Part shown: positions 33,818-42,849 of the stretch, one piece after another
Position numbering within the stretch: the stretch's first letter is position 1
How the letters are laid out: each line of letters starts with the position of its first letter
Source of the DNA: an uncultured Lachnospiraceae bacterium
GTDB lineage: Bacteria > Bacillota > Clostridia > Lachnospirales > Lachnospiraceae
Direction of reading: 5' to 3'
Length of the DNA stretch: 64,000 nt
NCBI GenBank assembly: GCA_910577015.1
Contig: CAJTKU010000013.1
Span: forward strand, 1-64,000
Notes under the pieces: generated by a model
Database searches by the model: none
What the model saw: only the letters and a program-made list of their open reading frames with translations
Told to the model about the DNA's origin: nothing
Translations under genes and position numbers: made by a program

Positions 33818-34084
33818 ATGGATGGGAAAAAAATAAGCCTGGAAAAGTTACTTGCATATGGTTCCAAAGAAGCAGTTATCGAAAACCTGAAAGAAGCGGG
33901 ATGCAGTGAGGATACCATTCAATGCTGCATGGAATGCCTGAATGACGGCAGGAAAGAAGAACTTTTGAAGCGGCTTCAAAAGCACAGGAGCGGGCTTTTG
34001 GATAAGGTGCATGAAGGGGAGAAGCAGATTGACTGTCTGGACTACCTGGTTTATCAGATTGACTGTTGCAGGGGCGACGAATAA
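33818..34084 (+). CDS. Small cysteine-containing helical protein, unknown
   Basis: 88 aa: MDGKKISLEKLLAYGSKEAVIENLKEAGCSEDTIQCCMECLNDGRKEELLKRLQKHRSGLLDKVHEGEKQIDCLDYLVYQIDCC. Helical, with a CxxxxxxxxCCxxC pattern and more Cys at the end. It is a small family seen in Lachnospiraceae next to DUF3737. The DUF3737 gene follows by 18 bases. No function can be assigned; control by the divergent LysR protein is likely. Confidence 0.7.
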   Translation: MDGKKISLEKLLAYGSKEAVIENLKEAGCSEDTIQCCMECLNDGRKEELLKRLQKHRSGLLDKVHEGEKQIDCLDYLVYQIDCCRGDE

Positions 34085-34102
34085 GAAGCGGAGGAAAAGA
34101 GA

Positions 34103-34951
34103 ATGAAGATAATAGAAAATCAGAAATTTGACGAGGAACGTGCGCTTTACGGCGTGGACGGCGTAGTGGTAAGGAACTGTTCGTTTGACGGTCCGGCGGA
34201 CGGCGAGAGCGCTTTTAAAGAAGGGAAAAATATTGAAGCGGGGCATTGCTTTTTTAACCTTCGTTATCCTTTCTGGCATGATAACGGCCTTGTTATTACG
34301 GATTCGGAGATGACCCAGCTTTGCAGGGCAGCCCTGTGGTACTCGGACCATGTAAAAATCGAGGATACGAAGCTGCACGGAATCAAGGCGCTCAGGGAGT
34401 GCAGTGATGTATATATCAAAAACTGCGATATTATCTCCCCGGAATTTGGGTGGTCCGTGCGCGGGATACACATGGAGGATACCACGGCAGCCAGCGAGTA
34501 TTTTATGATGCGCGCCCAAAACATGACATTCAGGGGAGTAAATTTCAAAGGAAAATATTCTTTCCAGTATATCAAAGACGCCGTTTTTGAAAACTGTGTG
34601 TTTGATACAAAGGATGCTTTCTGGCATGGTGAAAACATAACGGTAAAAGACAGTGTGGTAAAAGGAGAATATCTGGCGTGGTATTCGGACGGGCTGACGC
34701 TGGTAAACTGCAAAATTATCGGTACCCAGCCGTTTTGTTACTGTAAAAACTTGAAACTGGTTGACTGTGAAATGGAGGGAACGGACCTTGCTTTTGAGAA
34801 ATCGCAGGTGGACGCAGTCATCACAACAAAGGTTGACAGCATTAAAAACCCTCTGTCCGGCAGAATTGTGGCGCGGGAAGTGGGAGAACTGATTATGGAC
34901 GATGAAAATGCAAAAGGCGAAGTTACGGTCGCTTTGCCTATGAAGGGGTGA
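34103..34951 (+). CDS. DUF3737 parallel beta-helix protein
   Basis: 282 aa. A series of about 20-residue rungs runs through it: FWHDNGLVITDS, LWYSDHVKIEDT, SDVYIKNCDI, NMTFRGVNF, FWHGENITVKDS, AWYSDGLTLVNC, NLKLVDCEM, the right-handed beta-helix pattern of pectate-lyase-like folds. No signal peptide, so cytosolic. The DUF3737 family is common in gut Firmicutes and lactobacilli and has no proven activity. Start ATG follows GGAGG. It precedes the Crp/Fnr gene by four bases, suggesting one operon. Confidence 0.85.
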   Translation: MKIIENQKFDEERALYGVDGVVVRNCSFDGPADGESAFKEGKNIEAGHCFFNLRYPFWHDNGLVITDSEMTQLCRAALWYSDHVKIEDTKLHGIKALRECSDVYIKNCDIISPEFGWSVRGIHMEDTTAASEYFMMRAQNMTFRGVNFKGKYSFQYIKDAVFENCVFDTKDAFWHGENITVKDSVVKGEYLAWYSDGLTLVNCKIIGTQPFCYCKNLKLVDCEMEGTDLAFEKSQVDAVITTKVDSIKNPLSGRIVAREVGELIMDDENAKGEVTVALPMKG

Positions 34952-34955
34952 TGGG

Positions 34956-35645
34956 ATGGGGTCGGAAAAAATACCTGCGTCAGAATTAAAAAATGTTTAT
35001 AGGGAAATTTTTCCTTTCTGGGAGAACATACCGGAGGGGGAAAGGGAATTTCTCTGCGATAATTCCTATGTGTTTACCTATCCGAAAGGCAATCATGTCC
35101 ACGACGGAAGTGAATGTTCGGGCGTGATTCTTGTCCAATCGGGAAGCCTCAGGCTTTATATGATGTCGGAGGAGGGAAAGGATATTACGCTTTACCGTCT
35201 GCATCCGGGGGATATGTGTATGCTGTCAGCCTCCTGTGTGCTGGATGCCATTACATTTGATGTGTTTATAGATGCGGAGGAGGACTGTACGTGTTATGTC
35301 ATCGGCGGCCCTGCTTTTGCAGCGGCTGCGGAAAGAAACCCCAAAATAAAGATATTTGCGCTGGAAACAGCCGTCAGCCGTTTTTCGGATGTGATGTGGG
35401 TGATGCAGCAGATTCTTTTTATGAGCATGGATAAAAGACTTGCCATTTTTCTGTACGATGAATCGGCAAGGACGGGACTGGACACCATAGCGCTGACGCA
35501 CGGACAGATTGCCCGCTATATGGGTTCTGCCCGTGAGGTAGTATCCAGGATGTTAAAATATTTTGCCAATGAAGGGATTGTGGAGGTTTCCCGGGGGGAC
35601 ATCCGAATCCTTGATAAACAGCGCCTTCGAAGGTTAACCCTCTAA
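34956..35645 (+). CDS. Crp/Fnr family transcriptional regulator
   Basis: 229 aa. Residues about 20-145 are a cyclic-nucleotide-binding-like beta roll (ILVQSGSLRLYMMSEEGKDITLYRLHPGDMCMLSAS), then the long dimer helix and a C-terminal HTH_Crp (ALTHGQIARYMGSAREVVSRMLKYFANEGIV). Cysteines in the sensor (SECSG, SASCVLD, EEDCTCYVI) could hold a redox or metal site, but the N-terminal Fnr cluster pattern is absent. Its last 12 bases overlap the convergent thioredoxin gene. A palindrome at position about -41 of the thioredoxin promoter suggests trxA as target. Confidence 0.88.
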   Translation: MGSEKIPASELKNVYREIFPFWENIPEGEREFLCDNSYVFTYPKGNHVHDGSECSGVILVQSGSLRLYMMSEEGKDITLYRLHPGDMCMLSASCVLDAITFDVFIDAEEDCTCYVIGGPAFAAAAERNPKIKIFALETAVSRFSDVMWVMQQILFMSMDKRLAIFLYDESARTGLDTIALTHGQIARYMGSAREVVSRMLKYFANEGIVEVSRGDIRILDKQRLRRLTL

Positions 35646-35954
35646 CATGGCAAGAATCTGTGGTTTTGGCTTTGCACCTGACGACTGGCAAAGGATTTTA
35701 CCGTCTTTCATGACAGCCAGCGTCGGGATGCTGAAAACGCGGAATGCCTCGGCCAGTTCCGGCTCCTTATCCACATTGATTTTTCCTACAAGGTACTGGG
35801 GATTTTCTTTTGCAATCTCATCCACAATGGGGGAAACCATGCGGCACGGACCGCACCAGTCTGCGTAGAAATCCAGAAGAACGGGTTTGCTGCTTTCTTT
35901 TACAGAGTCAAAATTGCTTTTATTAACATGAAGTACTGACATGATAATTACCAT
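35634..35954 (-). CDS. trxA: Thioredoxin
   Basis: 106 aa (start ATG 35954 directly after GAAAGG; ATG 35942 giving MSVLHVNKSNF is the alternative). Canonical thioredoxin fold with active site DWCGPCRMV near residues 31-39, cis-Pro in FSIPTLAV and the usual length. Reduces cytosolic disulfides. It is convergent with, and overlaps, the Crp/Fnr gene by 12 bases, so the two transcripts can form an antisense pair at their 3' ends. Confidence 0.93.
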   Translation of the reverse strand: MVIIMSVLHVNKSNFDSVKESSKPVLLDFYADWCGPCRMVSPIVDEIAKENPQYLVGKINVDKEPELAEAFRVFSIPTLAVMKDGKILCQSSGAKPKPQILAMLEG

Positions 35955-35974
35955 CCTTTCTTTGTTGTGAGTCC

Positions 35975-36015
35975 AGTATACCTTATGAAGTATGTCATTT
36001 CCGTGACGAAGTCAC
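35975..36015 (-). promoter_or_regulatory. trxA promoter with Crp/Fnr-like palindrome
   Basis: On the minus strand TATACT (35980 to 35975) fits a -10 box 20-35 bases from the start codon, with no good -35. The palindrome GTGAC-GAA-GTCAC (36003-36015) is centred near position -41 of the predicted transcript, where class II Crp/Fnr activators bind. Confidence 0.5.
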
Positions 36016-36128
36016 ATTTCTATTCTGAATATTTTCCACCATTTTGAAAAATTGCCATCTGTTAATGCGTTGATGGGGCTGATAAGATAAATACATCAAT
36101 AAACAAACATTGACGGGAGGATAACAAG

Positions 36129-37502
36129 ATGAAGAAAAAATTAATGGCATCCCTGCTTGCAGCAGTCATGAGCGTATCTCTGCTTGCAGGATGCGGTGAT
36201 TCAGGCAAAAACACACAGCCGGCAAACAACACGCCGAATAATACGGCACAGGCTGACAATGCCGGAAGTGACGCCGGCAGCGATGCAGGGAATAATGAAG
36301 GCGAAAAGATAACCATTAGGTTATTTTCCAACCTTCCTGACCGTAAGAACGGACAGGGGCTGGTGGAGCAGATGATTATTGATGAATATATGGCGGCAAA
36401 CCCCAATGTAGTCATCGAAGTGGAAGCTCTTGACGAGGAAGCCTATAAGACAAAATTCAAAGCATATGCCATGAACGGAATGCCGGACGTTGTCAGCATC
36501 TGGGGACAGCCTTCTTTCCTTGATGAAGTATTGGATGCAGGCGTACTTGCAGAACTGAATGAAGCGGATTATGCCGACTATGGATTTATTGCAGGTTCTC
36601 TGGAGGGATTCAAAAAAGACGGCAAACTGTATGGCCTTCCGAGAAATACGGATATCCAGCTTATCTACTACAACCAGAAGATGTTTGCGGATAACGGATG
36701 GAGCGTTCCCACAACCTACGACGAGTTGATGGCGCTCTGTGCAGAGATTAAGGATGCAGGCATTATTCCCATGGCTATGGACGGCGGGGACGGATGGCCG
36801 ATGGCATGTTACCTTACCAATATTCTGGTGAAGGTGGCCGGTACGGATTATGCCAATATCGTACGCAATGCTATTGAGACAGGCGATTTTACCGCGCCTG
36901 AACTGGTACAGGCAACACAGATTCTGGTGGACTCCGCACAGGCAGGCATGTTCCAGACAGGGTATGACTCACAGGATTACGGAACGACAATGAATCTCTT
37001 CACCAATGGGCAGGCGGCTATGTACTGCATGGGCAGCTGGGACTGCTCCATGGCATTGAATGAAGACATTGCACCTGAAATCAGGGATAATATCCGGGCG
37101 TTCACCATGCCGGTTGTTGACGGCGGCAAGGCAGGCGCAAATGATATTGCAGCATGGAACGGCGGCGGTTATGCGGTATCTGCAAGCTCAGAAGTAAAAG
37201 AAGAAGCAATCAAATTCCTGAACTATATGTATCAGCCGGATAAACTCTCCAAATACGGCTGGGAGAACGGCGTGGGCATGTCCGCACAGGACCAGACGGC
37301 ATACCTGACAGGAAATGAGACGGAATTACAGAAACAGGTTATGGATATTTTGAAAAATGCGACCAGCGTTTCCGGAACACCGATTAACGACTGCGGCTCT
37401 GCAGCATTTAAGACTGCCATTGAAAGCAAGATTCAGGGTGTATCCAATGGCTCCACAACCATAGAGGACTTCCTCGCAGCAATGGGTGCGGCGTGCGAAT
37501 AA
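36129..37502 (+). CDS. Sugar ABC transporter substrate-binding lipoprotein (CUT1)
   Basis: 457 aa. The signal KKKLMASLLAAVMSVSLLAGC has a lipobox, and the following 35 residues are a low-complexity Gly/Asn/Asp/Ala linker. Then a family 1 extracellular solute-binding protein (ITIRLFSNLPDRKNGQGLVEQMIIDEY, YGLPRNTDIQLIYYNQKMF, GDGWPMACYLTNI, FTNGQAAMYCMGSWD). Captures an oligosaccharide or sugar outside the cell. First gene of a cluster with two permeases and a YesM/YesN pair; a terminator-like hairpin follows and likely makes this protein more abundant than the permeases. Confidence 0.92.
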   Translation: MKKKLMASLLAAVMSVSLLAGCGDSGKNTQPANNTPNNTAQADNAGSDAGSDAGNNEGEKITIRLFSNLPDRKNGQGLVEQMIIDEYMAANPNVVIEVEALDEEAYKTKFKAYAMNGMPDVVSIWGQPSFLDEVLDAGVLAELNEADYADYGFIAGSLEGFKKDGKLYGLPRNTDIQLIYYNQKMFADNGWSVPTTYDELMALCAEIKDAGIIPMAMDGGDGWPMACYLTNILVKVAGTDYANIVRNAIETGDFTAPELVQATQILVDSAQAGMFQTGYDSQDYGTTMNLFTNGQAAMYCMGSWDCSMALNEDIAPEIRDNIRAFTMPVVDGGKAGANDIAAWNGGGYAVSASSEVKEEAIKFLNYMYQPDKLSKYGWENGVGMSAQDQTAYLTGNETELQKQVMDILKNATSVSGTPINDCGSAAFKTAIESKIQGVSNGSTTIEDFLAAMGAACE

Positions 37503-37530
37503 AAGCAGAATGAACTAAGTAGGCAACGAG

Positions 37531-37569
37531 AGGATGTTCCAAAAGAAATTAACTTTTGCAACATCCTTT
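37531..37569 (+). terminator. Attenuating hairpin between binding protein and permease genes
   Basis: AGGATGTT plus CAAAAG pair with CTTTTG plus AACATCCT around AAATTAA, then TTTTTG. A strong intrinsic terminator within an operon, expected to lower permease expression. Confidence 0.75.
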
Positions 37570-37626
37570 TTGTTGTCGGGATTGCCCATGGAATATCATT
37601 GATATCTGCATGGAAGGAGATTTTTT

Positions 37627-38502
37627 ATGAGAAAACTGTATAGCAACAAACCGGTTATTTTCAGCCTTGTCCTGCCGGGGTTACTGGTTTTTCTGTTTGC
37701 GGTGCTGGCACCAATCTGCCTGAGCGTCTATTATGGCTTTACGGATTATTCGGGCATGGGAAAAGCGCAACTTGTCGGATGGGACAATTATGTGAAGCTG
37801 TTTCATGATGAAGCATTTGGCCGCGCGCTGGAAAATTCGCTGCTGCTGGCCATTGGTTTTATCTGCATACAGCACCCGCTGGCAATCATCGTCGCAGCTG
37901 TGTTAGATAAACTGCAGGGAAAGGCGGAAGGAATTTTCCGCTGTATCTATTTTATCCCAAATGTGATTTCCGTGGCGGTAATTGCGTATCTGTGGAAGTT
38001 TATCTATAATCCGGATTTCGGGCTTCTGAACAATCTCCTGAAAGCATTTGGTTTTCAGGGGCAGGTAAACTGGCTGTCGCAGCAGAACGCCATCTGGTCA
38101 GTCCTGATTGTCCTGATATGGCACGGTTTTGGCTGGGGAATGCTGATTTACTACACCGGTATCAAAAATATAGACCCCGTGTTATATGAGGCGGCTTCCA
38201 TAGACGGTGCAAACTGGTGGACGACATTTTTCAGGATTACGCTTCCCCTTATGAAACCTGTCATCCAGATTAATGTGACAATGGCGATTATCTCCGCCTT
38301 AAAGCAGATGGAAACCGTATACCTCCTGACAAACGGCGGACCGAACAACAGCACGCAGTTTGCGGCTAATTACCTGTACCAGCAGGCATTTAAAGCTTTT
38401 AAGTATGGATACGGAAATGCCATCGGCGTGGTGTTTATTATTATCTGTATCACGGTAACGGTTGTGCTCAACAGCATATTTAAGGATAAGCAGAATGCGT
38501 AG
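37627..38502 (+). CDS. Sugar ABC transporter permease (MalF-like, CUT1)
   Basis: 291 aa with six membrane helices. The EAA loop is visible as YEAASIDGANWWTTFFRITLPLMKP (about 188-212), the site where the ATPase docks. PGLLVFLFAVLAPICLSVYYGFTDY at the N-terminus is typical of MalF/UgpA-like permeases. Starts after GGAG and precedes its partner permease by 11 bases. Confidence 0.92.
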   Translation: MRKLYSNKPVIFSLVLPGLLVFLFAVLAPICLSVYYGFTDYSGMGKAQLVGWDNYVKLFHDEAFGRALENSLLLAIGFICIQHPLAIIVAAVLDKLQGKAEGIFRCIYFIPNVISVAVIAYLWKFIYNPDFGLLNNLLKAFGFQGQVNWLSQQNAIWSVLIVLIWHGFGWGMLIYYTGIKNIDPVLYEAASIDGANWWTTFFRITLPLMKPVIQINVTMAIISALKQMETVYLLTNGGPNNSTQFAANYLYQQAFKAFKYGYGNAIGVVFIIICITVTVVLNSIFKDKQNA

Positions 38503-38513
38503 GGGGTAATCAC

Positions 38514-39350
38514 ATGAAAGAAAAGAGTAAGAAAGCCGGTAAGATAGTTTTATGGATTGTGCTGATTGCCGTTGCGGTTATCCAGTTGTTTCCGCTTATC
38601 TGGCTTGTTGATTTTTCTCTGGGCAGCAGCAATGAAATGTTTACGAACGGACTGCTGATTATTCCGGAGAAGATACGCTGGGACAATTATGTAAAAGCTT
38701 TTGTGGACGGCAATTTTCTGCACTACCTGAGAAACAGCGTACTCATTAACACGCTTGCGGTGATTTTTGTTGCCATCATATCCATTATGGCGGCTTTTGC
38801 GTGCCACCGCATGAAATGGAAACTGAGCGGGCTGGTAAGCACGGTGCTTGTCATGGGCATGATGATTCCGATACATGCAACGCTGCTTCCGAACTACAAG
38901 ATTTACAGTGCATTGCATATGACGGATACCATCTGGGCGCTGCTCATTCCTTATGTGGCTTTTTCCCTGCCGCAGGGGTTCTTCCTGATGACGGGATTTA
39001 TCCAGTCCATTCCGAAGGAACTGGAGGAAGCGGCGGTTATGGATGGGTGTGGAATTTACAGGATTGTATTTCAGATTATCACGCCGCTTTTGAAGCCTTC
39101 GATTGCAACGGTGGCAATCATGACTTTTTTGAACAACTGGAATGAATTTATGATGGCAAGTACATACCTGAGCACGCCGACGTGGAAGACGCTGCCTTTT
39201 TCCGTACTGGAGTTTACGGGGGAATATTCTTCCAATTATGCGGTCCAGTTTGCGGTTATGGCATTGACGGCGGCTCCGGCGGTGATAGTATATGTTCTCT
39301 TAAACAAACACATCACAAAAGGAGTTGCAATGGGAGCCGTAAAAGGATAA
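38514..39350 (+). CDS. Sugar ABC transporter permease (MalG-like, CUT1)
   Basis: 278 aa, six helices; EAA loop LEEAAVMDGCGIYRIVFQIITPLLKP (about 164-190). LFPLIWLVDFSLGSSNEMF and FLNNWNEFMMASTYL are usual in MalG-like permeases. There is no ATPase gene near by, so a shared MsmX-type ATPase from elsewhere must drive it. Confidence 0.92.
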   Translation: MKEKSKKAGKIVLWIVLIAVAVIQLFPLIWLVDFSLGSSNEMFTNGLLIIPEKIRWDNYVKAFVDGNFLHYLRNSVLINTLAVIFVAIISIMAAFACHRMKWKLSGLVSTVLVMGMMIPIHATLLPNYKIYSALHMTDTIWALLIPYVAFSLPQGFFLMTGFIQSIPKELEEAAVMDGCGIYRIVFQIITPLLKPSIATVAIMTFLNNWNEFMMASTYLSTPTWKTLPFSVLEFTGEYSSNYAVQFAVMALTAAPAVIVYVLLNKHITKGVAMGAVKG

Positions 39351-39390
39351 AATAAGAAGAATTTTATTTTAGATGTGTACGGAGGATGCC

Positions 39391-41235
39391 ATGAAACGGA
39401 TAAGGAACTGGGTTTTAAAACTGAGTATTCGGCAAAAGCTGGTTTTTTACAGTTATTTTATCATTACGCCTATTTTGCTGCTAATCAGCATCCTTTTCCT
39501 TATACACAATTATCAGTCGGCAGTGCGGAGCGAAGAAGACAGGTGTATGCAAAACGTTCAGAGCATATCGGAAAGTATCGGCGTGGTGCAGAAAAATATC
39601 ATGGAAATGGGAACCTATATCAGTATCAATGATGAGGTGGAACTGATACTCACGGAGGATGAACCGGAAAAGCTGAACCGTGATGCCAGACTCTGGCTGA
39701 ACCGTGCGCCCATGCAGATGATTCAGGATATGGTGGCGATTGACGGACAGATTAAAACGGTTGCCATCTATCCGGAAAACGGCATTAATCCTTACTTGAG
39801 CTGTGTGGACCGTTCTTCTTACATAAGCGATATAGAGCAGGTGCATGAGCAGGAAATCTATGCGCTTGCCGTACAGGAAAAAGGTAAATTTCTCTGGCAG
39901 AGGGTCGGGCGGTATGAGTCGGACACTTATCAGTTTAACCAGAGTGATAAAATCGTGATGTACCGGGAGATTTACAATCTGGCGCGGAGCAGGAAGCTGG
40001 GATACCTTGTCATCGGCTCCTCGGCAGAGATATTTGATGAGATATGTCAGAATGCCCTGCGCGACGGACGGGAAGCGGTGGTTGTGGTAAGCGGGTACGG
40101 CGCCGAACTTGTGCGGTGTGGCAATATTGAGGACGGGCTGGTTACGGAAATGCTTGCGGAGAAGTTTCCGGAGCCGATGGGCAAGGAATTGTCAAAGAGC
40201 AGTATATGGAGAAATTTCAGGATTTATCAGTGCCGGGATAAGGAAACAGGGACAATCGTTTTTAAGATGGTGCCTCTGGTGGGATGGAAAGATTTGAGCA
40301 GCACCATTATCTATGCACCGATGGCATTGCTGCTGGGATTTTTAATCGGACTTTATCCCGTACTGCTTCTGGTTTCCAATATTGTATCCAAGCCGCTGCA
40401 CACACTGGTTATTGCTATGGAAAACTTTAAGCAGGGGGATTTCAGCCAGAAGGTGGAAGTAATGACGCAGGATGAAGTGGGGGAAGCGTCGGCATGTTTT
40501 AACAGAATGGTGGATGATATCAGGGAACTGATTGACAAAAACTATGTGATGGCGCTGAAAGAAAGGGAAAGTGAACTGGATATTTTACAGGCGCAGATGA
40601 ATCCCCATTTTCTGTACAATACGTTGGATTCCCTTTACTGGAAGGCAACGGAATCGGGAAATGATGAGATAGCAGAAGACATTATGGTCCTTTCACAGTT
40701 GTTCCGTCTTGTCTTAAATACGGGAAATGGCATTGTGACGGTGCAGATGGAAGCAGAGTTAATAGACCGTTATCTGCACATCCAGCAGATGAGATTTGGA
40801 AAACGGTTAAAGTATACGATTTCCATGGACGAAACGATGTTTGAAGAGGAGATTCCCAAACTCATTCTTCAGCCTTTCGTGGAAAACGCGATAGTGCACG
40901 GGTTTGAAAAAGCAGACGGACATTATGACTTATCCGTTACGGGAAAAAGAGAAGGCAGCCGTATGGTTTTCCAAATCAGGGATACGGGTGTGGGCATGAG
41001 TGAGGAACAGATGGAGGCCATCTGGGATAAAGCGGATACCCGCAGGTACGCGAGCCAGCGTATCGGAAGATATGCCATTAAAAACGTGAAGGAGCGTTTG
41101 GAACTGATATACCATGATGATTATGAACTTCGCATTGAAAGCAGGGTAGGGCAGGGAACTGCCGTGACGATTTCGATACCCTGTGGATTAGAGGAGAACA
41201 GGCAGCATGAGCATCAAGTTACTGATTGCGGATGA
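39391..41235 (+). CDS. Sensor histidine kinase (YesM-type)
   Basis: 614 aa from the ATG after CGGAGGA. Membrane helix 1 (about 18-40), an extracellular sensor domain of some 270 aa, helix 2 (about 310-335), HAMP (about 335-385), His_kinase domain with the phospho-acceptor in QMNPHFLYNTLDSLYWKA, and HATPase_c with ENAIVHGFEKA and RDTGVGMSEEQME. YesM/LytS-like kinases next to sugar ABC genes sense carbohydrate outside the cell, often through the binding protein. It overlaps its response regulator by 29 bases, so translation is coupled. Confidence 0.92.
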   Translation: MKRIRNWVLKLSIRQKLVFYSYFIITPILLLISILFLIHNYQSAVRSEEDRCMQNVQSISESIGVVQKNIMEMGTYISINDEVELILTEDEPEKLNRDARLWLNRAPMQMIQDMVAIDGQIKTVAIYPENGINPYLSCVDRSSYISDIEQVHEQEIYALAVQEKGKFLWQRVGRYESDTYQFNQSDKIVMYREIYNLARSRKLGYLVIGSSAEIFDEICQNALRDGREAVVVVSGYGAELVRCGNIEDGLVTEMLAEKFPEPMGKELSKSSIWRNFRIYQCRDKETGTIVFKMVPLVGWKDLSSTIIYAPMALLLGFLIGLYPVLLLVSNIVSKPLHTLVIAMENFKQGDFSQKVEVMTQDEVGEASACFNRMVDDIRELIDKNYVMALKERESELDILQAQMNPHFLYNTLDSLYWKATESGNDEIAEDIMVLSQLFRLVLNTGNGIVTVQMEAELIDRYLHIQQMRFGKRLKYTISMDETMFEEEIPKLILQPFVENAIVHGFEKADGHYDLSVTGKREGSRMVFQIRDTGVGMSEEQMEAIWDKADTRRYASQRIGRYAIKNVKERLELIYHDDYELRIESRVGQGTAVTISIPCGLEENRQHEHQVTDCG

Positions 41236-41947
41236 CGAAGATACCATCCGCAATGGAATTGCAAAATATATACAGCTTCATACAGACCGTTTCGACAAGA
41301 TATATCTGGCTTCCAACGGGCAGGAGGCAGTGGACATCATATTCAGGGATAAACCGGATATTATGTTTCTGGACGTGCAGATGCCTTTAAAAGACGGCAT
41401 TGAAGTGATGCAGGAAGCAAAGCGTGCGGATATATTGCCGTACACCATGATACTCAGCGCATATGACGAGTTTAAGTATTGCCAGCAGGCTTTGCACTTA
41501 GGAGCCCGGGAATACCTGCTTAAGCCGGTAAGGTCTTCCCAGATTCTGCAGATGGTGAACCGGGCAGCGGACGAACTGTTCGGCGCGCAGGAAGATAACA
41601 GGATAGAGATGACGGAAGAAAAAAATTGTCTGGTGGAACTTGCCAGGGAGTTTGTGGAAGAACACTATTATGAAAATATCATGCTGGCGGATGCGGCGTA
41701 CAAGGTCGGTATTTCCCCCGGTTACCTGTCCACCCTGTTCCAGAAAGAGATGTCGAAGGGATTTGTGGATTACCTCAATGAAATCCGCATAGAACATGCC
41801 TGCACTTATCTGCAGCAAAATTATCTGAAAACTTATGAAATAGCTTATAAAGTCGGCTTCAAGGATGAAAAATACTTTTCCAGGGTATTCAAAAAAATAA
41901 AGGGACAGTCCCCTTCCGAGTACCGGAAAGGAAGCCAGTTAATATAA
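41207..41947 (+). CDS. Response regulator with AraC-type DNA-binding domain (YesN-type)
   Basis: 246 aa. Receiver with DDED near residues 9-12, phospho-Asp in PDIMFLDVQMP (about 55), and Lys in YLLKPVR. The C-terminal AraC HTH pair (about 145-243): MLADAAYKVGISPGYLSTLFQKEMSKGFVDYLNEIRIEHA and YEIAYKVGFKDEKYFSRVFKKIKGQSPSEYR. Shorter than the usual 500-aa YesN. Expected to activate the transporter genes upstream in response to YesM. Confidence 0.92.
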   Translation: MSIKLLIADDEDTIRNGIAKYIQLHTDRFDKIYLASNGQEAVDIIFRDKPDIMFLDVQMPLKDGIEVMQEAKRADILPYTMILSAYDEFKYCQQALHLGAREYLLKPVRSSQILQMVNRAADELFGAQEDNRIEMTEEKNCLVELAREFVEEHYYENIMLADAAYKVGISPGYLSTLFQKEMSKGFVDYLNEIRIEHACTYLQQNYLKTYEIAYKVGFKDEKYFSRVFKKIKGQSPSEYRKGSQLI

Positions 41948-42000
41948 AACAAAATGCGGTGATACTCCGTCTGCGACTGCCCTCCGGACGGATACACATA

Positions 42001-42032
42001 AAAAGCGCCCTGCTGCATGCAGGGCCTTTTCT
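42001..42032 (+). terminator. Intrinsic terminator of the two-component operon
   Basis: AAAAGCGCCCTGC-TGCAT-GCAGGGCCTTTTC: a 7-bp GC-rich stem with A and T flanks. Confidence 0.75.
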
Positions 42033-42064
42033 ATTTTGCACAGGCGGCAGCGCGTTCATTTTTA

Positions 42065-42093
42065 TTGTTATTTTACAACAGGTCTGGTACAAT
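42065..42093 (+). promoter_or_regulatory. Promoter of the LytTR/GHKL pair
   Basis: TTGTTA (42065-42070), 17-bp spacer, TACAAT (42088-42093), 54 bases before the ATG. Confidence 0.6.
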
Positions 42094-42147
42094 GACAATA
42101 GTAAGTAAACTGATTTCTAAAAAAACGTGTAAGAAAGGGAAATGCCC

Positions 42148-42846
42148 ATGAGAATAGCAGTCTGTGACGATTGCCGTAATGACGCGTTATACCTGAAAAG
42201 CCTTCTGAACGGACAGTCTGTGACGGTTTATTCCGATGCGGAAAGCCTTCTTTCGGATATTGCAGGCGGGGACACCCATTATGACTTGTACCTGCTTGAT
42301 ATCTATATGGGACAGTCCATGAACGGGATAGAACTGGCGGAAAAGCTTCGTGCCGTGAACAAAGAAGCCGTTATCTGTTTTATCTCATCCAGCAATGCTT
42401 TTTACCGGGAGGCATATGATTTGTATGCGGTGCAGTATCTTTTGAAGCCGGTGCAGGCAGACGCGTTAAACCGGCTGCTTGACAGAGTATCCGGGAATAT
42501 GGCAGGGAACAGGGAGAAGAGCATCAGTTTCAAATGGAGGGGGCAGACCGGTTCCATACCGTACGGCAATATCGTGTTTATCAGCAGCAGCGAGCATACC
42601 ATTTTCATCCAGTGCAGGGATGGCAGCGTGCAGGAGTGTAAAGGCAAACTGAGTGAAATGGCGCTGCGGATTTGCGGTGAGGTATTTCTGCGCTGCCATC
42701 AGAGTTTTCTTGTCAATATGTATCATGTGGATAACCTGAGCGGGAATGAACTTATGGCGCTGGGGTACCGTATCCCGGTTTCCAGAAGGTACTATGCAGA
42801 GGTGAAAAGACGGTATCAGGAGATACTTTTTGAGGAGGTGGAGTAG
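42148..42846 (+). CDS. LytTR family response regulator (AgrA-like)
   Basis: 232 aa; the ATG at 42148 has better spacing to AAAGGG than 42142. Receiver domain with CDD near residues 6-8, phospho-Asp in DLYLLDIYMG (about 52) and Lys in YLLKPVQ; then a LytTR domain (about 135-230: SISFKWRGQTGSIPYGNIVFISSSEHTIFIQ, FLRCHQSFLVNMYHVDNL, IPVSRRYYAEVKRRY). Probably a regulator of surface or communication functions; no peptide precursor is seen beside it. It is followed three bases later by its kinase gene. Confidence 0.92.
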   Translation: MRIAVCDDCRNDALYLKSLLNGQSVTVYSDAESLLSDIAGGDTHYDLYLLDIYMGQSMNGIELAEKLRAVNKEAVICFISSSNAFYREAYDLYAVQYLLKPVQADALNRLLDRVSGNMAGNREKSISFKWRGQTGSIPYGNIVFISSSEHTIFIQCRDGSVQECKGKLSEMALRICGEVFLRCHQSFLVNMYHVDNLSGNELMALGYRIPVSRRYYAEVKRRYQEILFEEVE

Positions 42847-42849
42847 TAG

